64,000 nt of DNA, taken from contig JARKIP010000023.1 of the NCBI GenBank assembly GCA_029990175.1, positions 26,555,501 through 26,619,500 on the forward strand. Reading direction: 5' to 3'. Each line of letters begins with the position of its first letter. Position 1 is the first letter of the stretch. The notes under the pieces were generated by a model that worked only from the letters and a program-made list of their open reading frames with translations, did not search any database and was not told the DNA's origin. The position numbers were made by a program, and so were the translations under genes. This document shows positions 11,137 to 21,540 of the stretch, in pieces. This DNA comes from Petunia secreta. Taxonomy: Eukaryota; Streptophyta; Magnoliopsida; Solanales; Solanaceae.

Positions 11137-11587
11137 TTAATTTAGGGTTTCTTATACAAATACACAAACCTACACTCCTATATTATACAAATTACAACAC
11201 ATTGTAATATTCCTAGCACATAGCAAGGTATAAATAGTTTTTTTCTCGTACAATTTCAACTATTTCAGCTGCGCAAAACCTTGTTCTCTTCTTCCTCGCT
11301 TCTGCTCTATTTCTCCTTTCTTCTCAGTTCCTATTATTTCATGATTCTCGATTCTTCAAAATTGTTTCTTATTCTCACTTCTTCTTCTCAGATTCGTGTT
11401 TCATCTCATCTTCTTCTTTGTTTCTATCCGTTTCTACAGTTCCAACACATAAAAATCAAAACTTCTCAAACGAATTTGTTTCTACGGCTCTTCTTCTCTA
11501 TTTCTACACGTTTCTATAATTTCATCACATAAAAATCGAAATATTACAGACAATTTTGATTCTACTTCTCAATTTAAAGTTGTTTCA
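11137..11587 (+). other. 5' flank of the MULE transposase gene
   Basis: AT-rich then CT-rich sequence between the end of LTR2 and the transposase ATG at 11588. It has TATAAATAG at about 11230 and a pyrimidine-rich leader (11280-11470), compatible with a promoter and 5' leader of the MULE gene. The open frame at 11281-11532 is only Ser/Phe/Leu-rich translation of the CT-rich tract. No inverted repeat matching the far side of the MULE was found. Confidence 0.45.
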
Positions 11588-11910
11588 ATGGCACATAAAT
11601 ATATTCTATTTAAGCATAGTAGACGATGGGAAAAATTCGACAACTATGTTGATTTTGTTGTCGATGCAATTGCATTAAATTCTGAAGCAAATTTTGAGAT
11701 ACTGCGTTATACAATTGCGAAACAGCTGAGAATCGACGACTACAAAAATTGTTAAAATAAAGTATTAGTCAATAGAAAGAGGTTCGCCTTTAAAGATTCA
11801 CAACGGTCTGGGGGTTTTAGTATATACATGATTAAAACTTGAAAAAATTGATCGAATGTATCCTCTTTGTATCACGCTCGACGACATTGCTGAGGATCAA
11901 GGTATCTCGT
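11588..11910 (+). pseudogene. MULE transposase, block 1 (N-terminal domain)
   Basis: Starts MAHKYILFKHSRRWEKF, continues NYVDFVVDAIALNSE and AKQLRIDDYKN, then after a stop and frame change reads LKLEKIDRMYPLCITLDD. This is the N-terminal region of MuDR-type plant transposases, where a short Y-V-D block is followed by the 'MYPLC' block before the DNA-binding finger. Element B begins at 11911, inside the codon after DQGIS. Joining 11910 to 26521 (dropping one target-site copy) continues in the same frame into block 2. The gene is broken by a stop at about 11752 and a frameshift near 11830, besides the insertion. Confidence 0.75.
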
Positions 11911-14900
11911 TGTCGCACCCCATTTTTTACTACCAACCCTGAACCGCACGTCCGGAGAAGAAGTAAAGTGGTTCCCGACTTGGATAACTCGTTTGAAGTT
12001 AGAGTTTTGGAGTCGTCACCTAATAAATTTTCTAGGCATATTAGGTTGCCTATTTATCTAATTAAATTTAATGGAATAACTCTGGGTTAGTCTACTAATC
12101 AGAGATTCAGGTAAGTGTTCAAGTTAACCTAGAAAGAATGGGTTAGACACCTCCTAAGTTCCACAAATGTGGTTTCCGACTGATTTCTATGATTGGGTTT
12201 TAACATATTGCTTATAAAAGGATAGAAACTAAATAAAATAAATAATAGAGATATGAGATGCAAAATAAATAAATAGGCAGTTTAATACATTTGCATAAGC
12301 AATCTGAAATAATAATTATTCTGCACAAATAGCCACAAATTAAATAATTAATCAATAAATAACTAATTAATCATTGAATAAATAACCTTAGGTTTCATTA
12401 TCCTATTCGGATCAGAACCTGGCTTTTATCGGTAAAGGATAGTTTCAGAATCTACTATCACATGTATAGCTCGAGTAATTTTCATCATCTCCGAGGGGCT
12501 TAATTCCCTAAACTCCCATGCCCTCTTTAAGTATTTAATAACTAGAGTACTTTCTAAAATTTTTAAACGTCCTAAAAGGTTTTCTAGCATCCCAACATAA
12601 TGTCCCGGAGGCCGTTGGGATAACTAATTAAAACGTAAAATATGTAGACACCATAAATATGTTAAGTGCCCCAACTAAGACAACTAGGCGTCAAATAGAT
12701 ACGGTCATACGAATCACACAAAATAAATTTGAAACAAGCAATGTTAAGTGAGAAAAACCATTACAAATTTAAATGAGGCCTCCAAATTAAACTTAAGTAA
12801 AAGCCATATCCGTTGCATAAAGCTATTACGTTTCAGAACATAAGATTTGCAAAAATAATCTGACTTAAGAATGTATTTTCAGTTCGAGCCACTTTTAACA
12901 AAATAACAAGTACTATTACGTTTTAAAAGTCACAAATTTGCAGAGATAGGCTGGTTTTCAGTTTTAACCACTTCTAAGAAAAAAAATGTACTGTTACGCT
13001 TCCAAAACCTAATATTTACATAAAATAGTCCAGTTTTCAAGTTGTCTTGCATTTTTAGCCTTTTCATAAAATAATCTAATTTCAGAAGTTCTCAAATTGC
13101 ATAAACAGTCTATTTATACTCTCCAATTTCAGTTTTACTGCTGCTGCAAATTTCAGAGAATAGATTTTGCACAAACACTCTAAATTTTAACCTATATTAC
13201 GATGTTAGCCCTTCCACCATAAAACAAGAAAAAGAGAGGATAAGAAATGACCCCTGTGTAGCCAATGTCACTACTTGCAACAACAACTCATTGCCAGCAT
13301 ATGTCCTAGTGCTACAACTGCATCTTGTGATGCTTATACAAGAAGGGTAACCTAGCAAATACAAACAATAGGAGTCTAGGGGAATGTATAAGTTCATACA
13401 GAGAGAGAATAAAGAGTGGTGCCCTGTGTGCACCCTTATGAAATATCTAAGTTCATCTTTTGCCATGTTCTTTAAATATCCATGAATAACTGTAATATAT
13501 CCATCTTTGATAGATATCCCACTTTAATGGTAGGTGTCCTAATGGTTGCCCTGTGCAAAAATTAGAAAAGGGTATAGCCCTTTGTAGGACTATCAAGTCA
13601 TTAAAACTAACATGCAAAAAAGAGTTAGTAGATGGCCAAAGACGGCCAAGCAAGCAGCTAGCGCACACACAATCATACAAGGATTCAAAGCCAGCCTTAG
13701 GAACATAGAACCATTCACCCGAAGCTACACATTTAGTCTACATCAAAACATGGAAACAGAATATCACAAGCACATGAGGAGTACAACTAACACACTTCAG
13801 GAACATCTATGGAGTTCATAACAAATACCTCAATATGGCTTAAATAGACAGCAATTAAAGAGACAGTAGCAGAATAATGAATATTTGCACAACGAGCATA
13901 TTGGATCTGCTTTAAGTATTTAAACGACGAACAAGAGCCAAAATAGCAAGAAAAAAGGGGGGAAGAACCTTTTGAGCTTTTCAGAAATCAGATTCAGTTC
14001 AATACCAGGAGTGGTTGAAGCTGATTCCAGTTATATGTGTGAGTGTAGTTGTAAAGTGTTTCTTGTGAAGACTTACTGTGTCCCATGTGTAGATACAGCT
14101 AGACTTTTTATAGTGTTAGGATTGGAATGTCATATGGCAAGAACAATGAAATCCTAGAAATCATGCTAACATATTCAAAAATACCTCAATTCAGCTTGTG
14201 ATTGAGCATGTTTAAAGGGAAGAAACTTGCAACATACATGTCCAGGTTCATAATAAAATTTCAAACGACCATAGTATTAATGCCTTTTAAATCGGTTCCC
14301 CAAATTAGAAATAGATAAATTACTTAAATCGAATTAAGCATCTAGACGAGATAAGCTATCAATTCAGCGACATTCGAAGAGCCGTAACTTAATATAAACA
14401 TGGCATTCAAGAAGTACTTCAACAAGGCCAAGAAGAAATGGAATATAATCACCTCGTGAACTATACACACGTAATAAAGGAAAGAAATAACCTGATTTTT
14501 GCTTGATTGCCCCTGATTTGAAGAGATTCACGAACTCTCGCGTGAACCCGTGCTTTGCTTTCTTGATTTGTGATGCTTTTGTATGATTCTTACCATTTTC
14601 AATGAGATCGGAATGATATGAGAGAGAGATGCGAAGATAGGGGCGTTAATGGCAGAGGAGATGGCGGTGATCATGGTGGGTGTATCTGGACGAAATTTGG
14701 AGCGAATGGGGAGAGAAGGTGCAATAGGGGCGGCGGATTGGAAAGGGAATTGGGGAGAATGATTTAAGGGTTAGGGAGATGACGGGTGAGTGTATAGTTA
14801 AAGTGGATGGACAAATCTAGGCAGTTGGATCAAGGGCTTGGATGGCCTAGATGATTCCATGTGGCGCCCGTGTACAAGTGTGTATGATTGTATAGCTGAG

Positions 14901-15942
14901 GTGTAAGGGATTAAGTGCTTTGGGGAGTTGTACGGTAAGCTAGAACGAGTTGTACATGTAGTATAAGTGTGTATTTTTGTGAGGTGTAAACTTAGGTAGA
15001 GCTTATGTAGTGTATATATGGACAAAATATGATGACTGGACTAAATGTAGTAGAAATGAATTGTATATTTACAAATTGACTAGTATTTAATTAAAATGTA
15101 TATAAATATAAATAATTAGTATAAAATAGGAAAAATTGTAAATAATTATACATAAATGTATTTAATCACTAATAAATATAGATAAGCTCAAATAATACTA
15201 ATTATATATAAATAGTCACATATAATTATCAAATGATGTCGTAATGCGTCAAATTACGCAAATAGAATATGTATTTCAGTAAATAGCCGTTGGATCAAGG
15301 GCTTGGATGGCCTAGATGATTCCATGTGGCGCGTGTGTACAAGTGTGTATGATTGTATAGATGAGGTGTAAGGGTACAAGTGATTTGGGGAGTATTACGA
15401 TAAGCTAGAACGAGTTGTACATGTAGTATAAGTGTGTATTTTGATGAGGTGTAAACTTAGGTGGAGATTTTGTAGTGCATATGTGGACAAAATATGATGA
15501 CTAGGACTAGATGTAGCAGAAATAAATTGTATATTTACAAATTGACTAGTATTTAATTAAAATATATATAAATATAAATAATTAGTATAAAATAGGAAAT
15601 ATTGTAAATAATTATACATAAATGTATTTAATCACAAATAAATATAGATAAGCTCAAATAATCCTAATTAGATACAAATAGTCACAGATAATTATCGAAT
15701 GATGTCGTAATGTATTAAATTGCGCAAATAGAATATGTATTTCAGTAAATAGCTTAAATAAATGCAATTACATAATTATAATCACAATTTAATAAGTATT
15801 ATATAAATAGGGGGTTGATAATTGTATTACGCACGTAAATTCATGCTATCTAATGCAATTTTGTTCGGAAAATGATATTACACCTTTTAATTAAATATAG
15901 CCAAAATTGCGAAAAATGGAGAGACAAAATTGGGTGTCAACA
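11911..15942 (-). repeat. Element B 3' LTR (4.03 kb)
   Basis: On the plus strand it opens TGTCGCACCCC and closes GGGTGTCAACA. It is about 1.9 kb longer than its partner. Two differences explain this: about 1.4 kb at roughly 12164-13583 is missing from the partner, and a 465-bp tandem duplication (14824-15288 and 15289 to about 15752) is single-copy in the partner. No coding sequence is recognisable inside it; the open frames do not match between the LTRs. Confidence 0.88.
14824..15752. repeat. 465-bp tandem duplication in the element B 3' LTR
   Basis: Both copies start GTTGGATCAAGGGCTTGGAT and end near TATTTCAGTAAATAG. They differ by scattered substitutions and small indels, so the duplication is not recent. 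The other LTR has one copy (about 25862-26325). Confidence 0.88.
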
Positions 15943-15960
15943 ACTGCCCCTCTTTGCCCG
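15943..15960 (-). promoter_or_regulatory. polypurine tract of element B
   Basis: The plus strand reads ACTGCCCCTCTTTGCCCGG just outside the LTR, that is GGGCAAAGAGGGGCAGT in element orientation immediately before TGTTGAC. It primes plus-strand synthesis. Confidence 0.75.
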
Positions 15961-16900
15961 GGGATGATGAAAAGAATCTTCGGGTAAAGATAGTTGATGG
16001 AGTAGCCAATTTTGTCACGACTGGCAGGCAAAATGGTAGAAAGGAAAAATGAGAGTTTTGGCGAGTATTTTGGCCGAACCCCAGTCTTTGAGTAGCTTAC
16101 ATATCTCAGGTTTTGCGAGAATCAGACAGTGTGTAGTTCTAGAATGGCATGTTGCCTGTGTGAGATATTTATGAAGCACAATTTTAGATGTCATGAGTAA
16201 ACTCGTCAGAGTATGCAAAGTTTACATTTGAATGTGTTTTTCTATTTGGCGAGATAGATGAAGAATGAAGCAAAGGCATTACCGAAGATGAGATAACATC
16301 AATAGATCGAGCGTGGAAAAAGAGGCTTATAATAATCCTCGTTATGAAAATGTGGCCCCCTACACACCCATAAAGAGGAGTTTATACGTACATAGTTTCT
16401 ACTTGATCTCGATAAATGAGCTATCTTGCCTTCAATATTGTCCTGATCGAGCTAGGGAATATTTGAGGAGCAAGTTTTATAAATGTGCACGATTTGAACA
16501 GATGGGCACGATCAAGCATGAGAACACGCACGATTGACACAGATAAGCTTGAATAGGAAGGAACACAAACTGACATCTAACCAGGAATGAGAGATTAGGT
16601 AGATCACTTGTGTGAGTAGGGAAATGTAGATTTGAGTACTTTGGAACTCGACAAAGATAGGTAGCTTGTGGGTGTAGCAAAAGCATTGTCTATAGGATTA
16701 AGCTTCTTGAATTGGTTTTTGGGATGATGCTTTGTATGTATTTGAGGTTTTGTGGTTGCACAATTTCGCGTGGGTAATGATTTTTGGAGAGCAAGTATGG
16801 GGGTATATGGGAAATGACATTGGGTTCGTCGAGAGATTGGGGAGTGCCCCACAACCGCAGACCTTATGCTTGTTTGATTGATGTCTCATCCACATATGCG
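15961..16900 (-). other. element B 3' untranslated region, distal part
   Basis: Lies between the polypurine tract and the 64-bp array. Short open frames occur on both strands but none has a recognisable domain. Sequence such as GGGGATGATGAAAAGAATCTTCGGG next to the LTR resembles element C at 32111-32135, confirming that this is non-coding retroelement sequence. Confidence 0.55.
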
Positions 16901-16904
16901 AACC

Positions 16905-17480
16905 ATGTACCTTTCTAATGTTATGTCCACAAATGCTAACCTTATGTCTCTTCCATAGTTGAATTGTCCATAAATACAGACCCTATCATCCACAGTCACG
17001 GATTCTATGTTTGATCAATATTTGGCCTGTCCACAAACGCGGACCTTACTGCTTCAAATTGTTGAACTATGCCCACAAATGCGGACCCTACTCTGTTGTC
17101 ATTGTTGTCATGTTCACAAACGCAAACCCTATATATCCACCAACGCGGATTCTATGATTCTCCAAATGATGTCATGTTCACAAACGCGAACCCTATATAT
17201 CCACCGACGTGGACTTTATGCTTCTTTAATTCATATTATGTCCATGAACGCGGACCCTATATATCCGCCGATGCAGATTCTATGCTTCTTAAATTGATGT
17301 CATGTCCACAAACGCGGACCCTATATCCGTCGATGCAGATTCTATGCTTGTCAAATTGATGTCATGCCCACTAATGCGGACCCTATATATCCGTCGATAC
17401 AGATTCTATGCTTTTCAAATTGATGTCATGTCCACAAACACGGACCCTATATATCCGCCGATGCTGATTCTATGCTTTGA
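16905..17480 (-). repeat. 64-bp tandem array in the element B 3' region
   Basis: The unit (plus strand) contains ATGTCCACAAACGCGGACCC and ATATCCGCCGATGCAGATTC. Unit starts at 17110, 17174, 17238, 17302, 17364 and 17428 give a 64-bp period with one 62-bp unit. More diverged or half units extend left to about 16905. The array lies between the pol remnant and the polypurine tract. It is unrelated in sequence to the element C array at the equivalent place. Confidence 0.92.
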
Positions 17481-17799
17481 TATTCATGTCAAATTTTGCT
17501 TTGCAAGAGTTATTAGGTATACTCGGTACCTGTGTAAAACCTGCAATAAAAGAAATTTTGTGAGTATTTGGGGGAGGTTGACTTGAGCATTTGTTATGTT
17601 GTACTCTGTTGTTGCATCTTGTATAATTTTCTTCCTTGTCGTGCCGTCCTTTTTAAGCATCAAACCTTGGTAGAGCTGTGAGCAAAAAGGGATAAATAAT
17701 GTTTAAAGAGTGATGCAATTTATTCCATTGAATCATAGATTGTGACGTGTTGTCTGGACATAATCTCCTCTATATCCATTTGCTGCTCAAAGATTATCC

Positions 17800-17970
17800 A
17801 TTTTGAAATTTTGAGGGAAGCTGAAAATTTCTGCCCCAGTGTGCTGCTTGTATGTTCTTCTGCCCCAGTGTGCTGTAATGCATTCTTGGAATTTTTTGAG
17901 TGTCTAATAAAATTCTCTTATGTCGTGACCGTACCTTGAGTAGGCTGCCTATGTATTCCCTCTTGGGAAT
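17800..17970 (-). other. conserved 3' untranslated block after pol, element B
   Basis: The plus strand contains two TTCTGCCCCAGTGTGCTG copies (about 17829 and 17860) and ACCTTGAGTAGGCTGCCTAT (about 17934). Element C has matching blocks at 33570-33790. The location just past the integrase end in both elements suggests a shared 3' untranslated signal. Confidence 0.65.
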
Positions 17971-18024
17971 CATGTCGTTACATAGTTCAAATTTAATGAA
18001 ATGTATGTTGTTGATGTCGAACTT

Positions 18025-18245
18025 GATTAGTAGTATCTCTTGATTGTGTCTGAGTAAAGGGATTTTGGTTGTGCTTCGCAATCCATCTTCGCCGATATTA
18101 ATGCTCCTTTTGTGCATGACATGAAGATCTTGCTTTGTCTCGATTTGGAGAATTCTAACTGTCTTTGCTCTAACTTCCTTGGTAAGTGTGTTTGCCATTC
18201 TATTGCTTGTTTTGTCCATACTTTCCTATCCATGAGCGTCACTTG
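18025..18245 (-). pseudogene. remnant of the integrase C-terminus, element B
   Basis: The minus strand ends with ALISAKMDCEAQPKSLYSDTIKRYY, aligning with the last residues of element C pol (LILAEMDGEVWPEPINSDAVKRYYV, 33858-33930). Upstream residues drift out of frame. No DDE core, RT or RNase H lies between this remnant and gag, so about 3.5 kb of pol is missing compared with element C. The family identity of the last 20 or so residues is convincing; the rest is not. Confidence 0.6.
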
Positions 18246-18259
18246 CTCGAATATGCTTT

Positions 18260-18900
18260 TGATCCATTCGGGATTGTCTAATTTATCTTCTTATATGTGT
18301 TTTTACTATTCGCCTTGAATTTTAAGTCATCTTCCTCAATATCTTCTTGATGCTCTTGTCTCAGTTGTCTGCTATAAGATTTCCGCGATTAACCATGAAG
18401 TTCTTTTGATGTCCTTTATCGAATCACCATAGCCTGGCTTGTATTCGTCGTTTTGGACTGCTTTTTCACTTCGCAGTTGTAGATTCAAGGGAAGTAAAAT
18501 AATTTTGTAGAAAGTGAATGATGCATACTCAAAAATGAAAACTAGGAAATGCTTTTATTATTGGACTTGAGAAATAGTCTTTGAAATGAGACAATGATGC
18601 AACAAAGTTGAAAAACAAAGAAAACAAAAACTAACGACTTGGAGTCATGTTTTATTTAAGAAAACAACTAATGCCCCAATTCCACTAAGGTTCTCATCAT
18701 GCTGGGAATATACTGCAGATTCAGTTGTTCGGCATAATTTCAGTTTCAGCCTTCTGGATGTTCAAAGCCTTAGTATGCTTTTCGGGAACTGCATCATATT
18801 CTTCCATGAGTAGCTCCTTTAGACCGGTCAGGTCATTATCTACCTCATGAACGCCTTTGGCAAGTCCTTCTCCCTCGAGACTTTTCATGTAGCTTGAAAA
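18260..18900 (-). other. element B junction region between pol remnant and gag
   Basis: Part of it (about 18500-18680) resembles in layout the gag-pol intron region of element C near 37240-37440 (the ACTCC/GACTC hairpin-like block before a TTTTATTTAAGAAAAC run). No protease, RT or integrase motif is present. This is where the internal deletion of pol must lie; the exact joint cannot be placed by eye. Confidence 0.45.
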
Positions 18901-20931
18901 GATGGAGGCCTGTTTCAGAGTTGGAATAAACTGCTCTAGTCAATGATAACCTCTTGTATCCTTTGTAGTACTTTTGCAAACCAAGATGTACCCCATGCCA
19001 AACTTGTATTCATCAAACATTGTTTTTAGTTTTATGATCGTTCCTTCCAGATTGCATTCTTCGCCGAAGTCAATCATATTCACCTTCTCATCTCCATGAT
19101 TGGATAGTGGGTTATTGTGCACATTTGGCGTCTTCAAATGAATCTTGTCTCTCAGTGTAAAAATTTCTCCGTCTCATGCCCCGGTCCACCTGAGTGATAT
19201 GCACACCTTTTACTGTAATCAAAGTTAGGTGAAGGGTTATCTGGCTTGTTTTGAGGTATCGAAACAATAAGCCCAGCAGATTTCAATCTCTCGAACAATT
19301 TAGTGCGAGATTCGGTTAGTGGAGTGTAGTTTATTTTGGGTCTTTGGCTTGCATCAGGGCGAGGCCTAGGAGGGTATGGTGGTGCATTTCAGTAGCTGGG
19401 TTGGGTGTTTGCTGGTATGGTGGACAGCTTGGTGCTGGGGTGTGAAATATAGGCCGACTGGGCTGACTGTTGTAAATGGGATATTCAGGTGGTATGTGAG
19501 GGTATGGATAAAATGGTGGAGGTGTTTGATAATAGTGGTTGAAAGCAAGGTATTGAATGGTAACAAAAGAGACTTCATCTTTCTTCTTTTTGGAGAGGCT
19601 CACATTTCCAGACTGGATAGCCTTATTAGCAGCTTGTAAAGCAGCTAAGCTAATAATCTTTCCACTTTTTAATCCTTCTTCTATGTCATCTCCCATCAAC
19701 ACTACATCTGCAAACTTTTGGTTCTTCATATGCAATAACTTTTCGTAATAGACATCCTCTTGTATATGAATGAATGTGTTAACTATTTCTTTCTCATTCA
19801 TAGCGGGTTGCACCTTGGCAGCTTCTTCTCTCCACCTAGTAGCATATTCATTGAACGTCTCTGTGGGTTCCTTTTTCAATTTTTCTAAATAGAAAGAATT
19901 TGGTACCATTTTGGTATTGTATCCAAATGTTTCTACAAAGTCTGCTGCCAATGTTCCCAACCGAGCCATGCGCCTGGTTTCTGTTTGGAAAACCAACTTA
20001 AAGCATCTCCTGTGAAGCTTCGACTGAATAGCTTTACTTGTTCTTTCTCGTCTTCCCCTGCTCCAATCAACTTGTCACAGTATGTTCTCAGATGAGCCAT
20101 AGAGTCGCAAGTGCCATTAAATAAGTCGAACTTTGGTATCTTGTCTCCATCAAGAAATTTTAAATTTTGATTGATGCACAAGTCCTCGTAGGCTAAACCT
20201 TTAATGGTTTTGCCCAACTCAAACTTCTTAAAAGCTGCCTCCAGCTTGCGGACTCTCTCTTTTGTCTCATCATCATTGGATTCATCCTCCACCCATTCAT
20301 AGTTTTCATGGTCTTTAAAAGGCGAAGTGAGTTGTTTGGTTTCAGCAGTGAAAATTGGATTGCAAGGTCGCGGATTTGTGTTATTAGTGTGAGGTAAGTT
20401 TGTATTTAGGTAAGTAGGATATGAAGGGAGTGGTGCTTGATAAGCAGCTGGTGGTGCTTGATAGGGAGGCAGTGCTTGGTATGTGGCGGTTGGTGCAATT
20501 TGGTAGGTAGCGGGTGGTGCTGTTTGGTAAGGAGCAGGTGGTGTTGTTTGATATGTGGCAGGTGGTGCTGTTTGGTATATAAAAGATGGATCTGATGGGT
20601 GTAAAGGGTCCTTTCAGTGAGGGCGGGCTGACCCATTTAGACCGACAGGTTTTCCTGAATGGGCGGAGTTAACAACGGGTAAACTGGCCATTATCAGTTT
20701 CTCTTCAAGTTCTTTAATTCGTTGCTCTAAAGTAGCATCATGTTCATCATACCCAACCAGGACAAGTTTCCGGGGTGTCCCACTAGTCCCAATGTTATCG
20801 TCACTAAGAGCAACATTATTCAACACAGGCATGATGTTTTGTTTTCCAATTCTTCCAGTTTGTGAGGGGGAAGGAGTTATAACTGGTCCTTTGGCTCTTT
20901 TTCGGTACTGATACTCGGCCAGAATGCACAA
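18730..20931 (-). pseudogene. gag of element B (Tat/Ogre type), broken
   Basis: From 20931 the minus strand reads an N-terminal leader with ILAEYQYRKRAKGP (element C has ILAAPQYRLRSKG), a coiled-coil-like stretch (LEQRIKELEEKL), a Pro/Tyr-rich linker of TYQTAPPA-like repeats (about 20436-20590), then the capsid-like core: GLAYEDLCINQNLKF, FDLFNGTCDSMAHLRTYCDK, LFSRSFTGDALSWF, a frameshift near 19940, and FNEYATRWREEAAKVQP. A zinc-knuckle-like CAYHSGGPGHETEKF follows at about 19190-19240, with Phe where the last Cys should be. It is close to the Gag of element C throughout. Stops or frameshifts near 20617, 19940 and 19330 make it non-functional. Confidence 0.82.
20436..20590 (-). repeat. short Pro/Tyr-rich coding repeats in element B gag
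   Basis: About five imperfect units of roughly 27-30 bp encode TYQTAPPA-like octapeptides on the minus strand. They form a low-complexity linker between the coiled-coil leader and the capsid core of Gag. Confidence 0.75.
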
Positions 20932-21540
20932 GTCAACCTCAGAAGTGAGAGTAAAACTAACACATGAAAGTAATAAGTTAATATCAAGATAATAATTGGG
21001 TAATGGACTTTAACATGCAAAGGATGTTAAGCCTTCTCAAGTTTGAGTATGGTATTTAAAATTGAACGAGTGTCATGCGTCATACCATTTGTTCTCATAA
21101 CCCAAAATGAATGAAAAATAATTTTATTAAATAATATTTTATTACGTAAAAGTAGTAATAGTCATAATTTTTTTTTAAAAAATAATTGATTTTGTTACAT
21201 AAAAGTTGAAAGTAAAATTAATCTAAAGTCTATGTTCTCTTTGATCTTCCAAACCAGCAACCAAAATAAACAATTAGATGATCCCCTCTTTAGCAAACAA
21301 ATGGTCTACATTACACAAGTTTAATTTTAAATTAATGCACATGTAGCACATTTAAATGTCCCTTAGAGTTGAAAACCCGTTTGGTTCGTTCAAACATGGT
21401 GAAATAATAGACTTAGATATGAGCCGAAGTCAAACTTTGCCTAAATATGACATAATGCATGGTTCTTAAACAAAGTTTCCACTAACAGTTGGCTTGACTC
21501 GACAAGGTTCCTCCAAACGGACAATTTTGAAGTGGAAAGT
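20932..21540 (-). other. element B 5' untranslated region, part 1
   Basis: No domain in any frame. In element C two ORF1-type genes lie between gag and the primer-binding site; here no trace of them is recognisable. The solo LTR begins at 21541. Confidence 0.5.

Noticed and set aside
11281..11532. Open frame of 83 residues, Ser/Phe/Leu-rich
   Set aside because: Translation of a CT-rich leader with no domain; it lies upstream of the transposase ATG.
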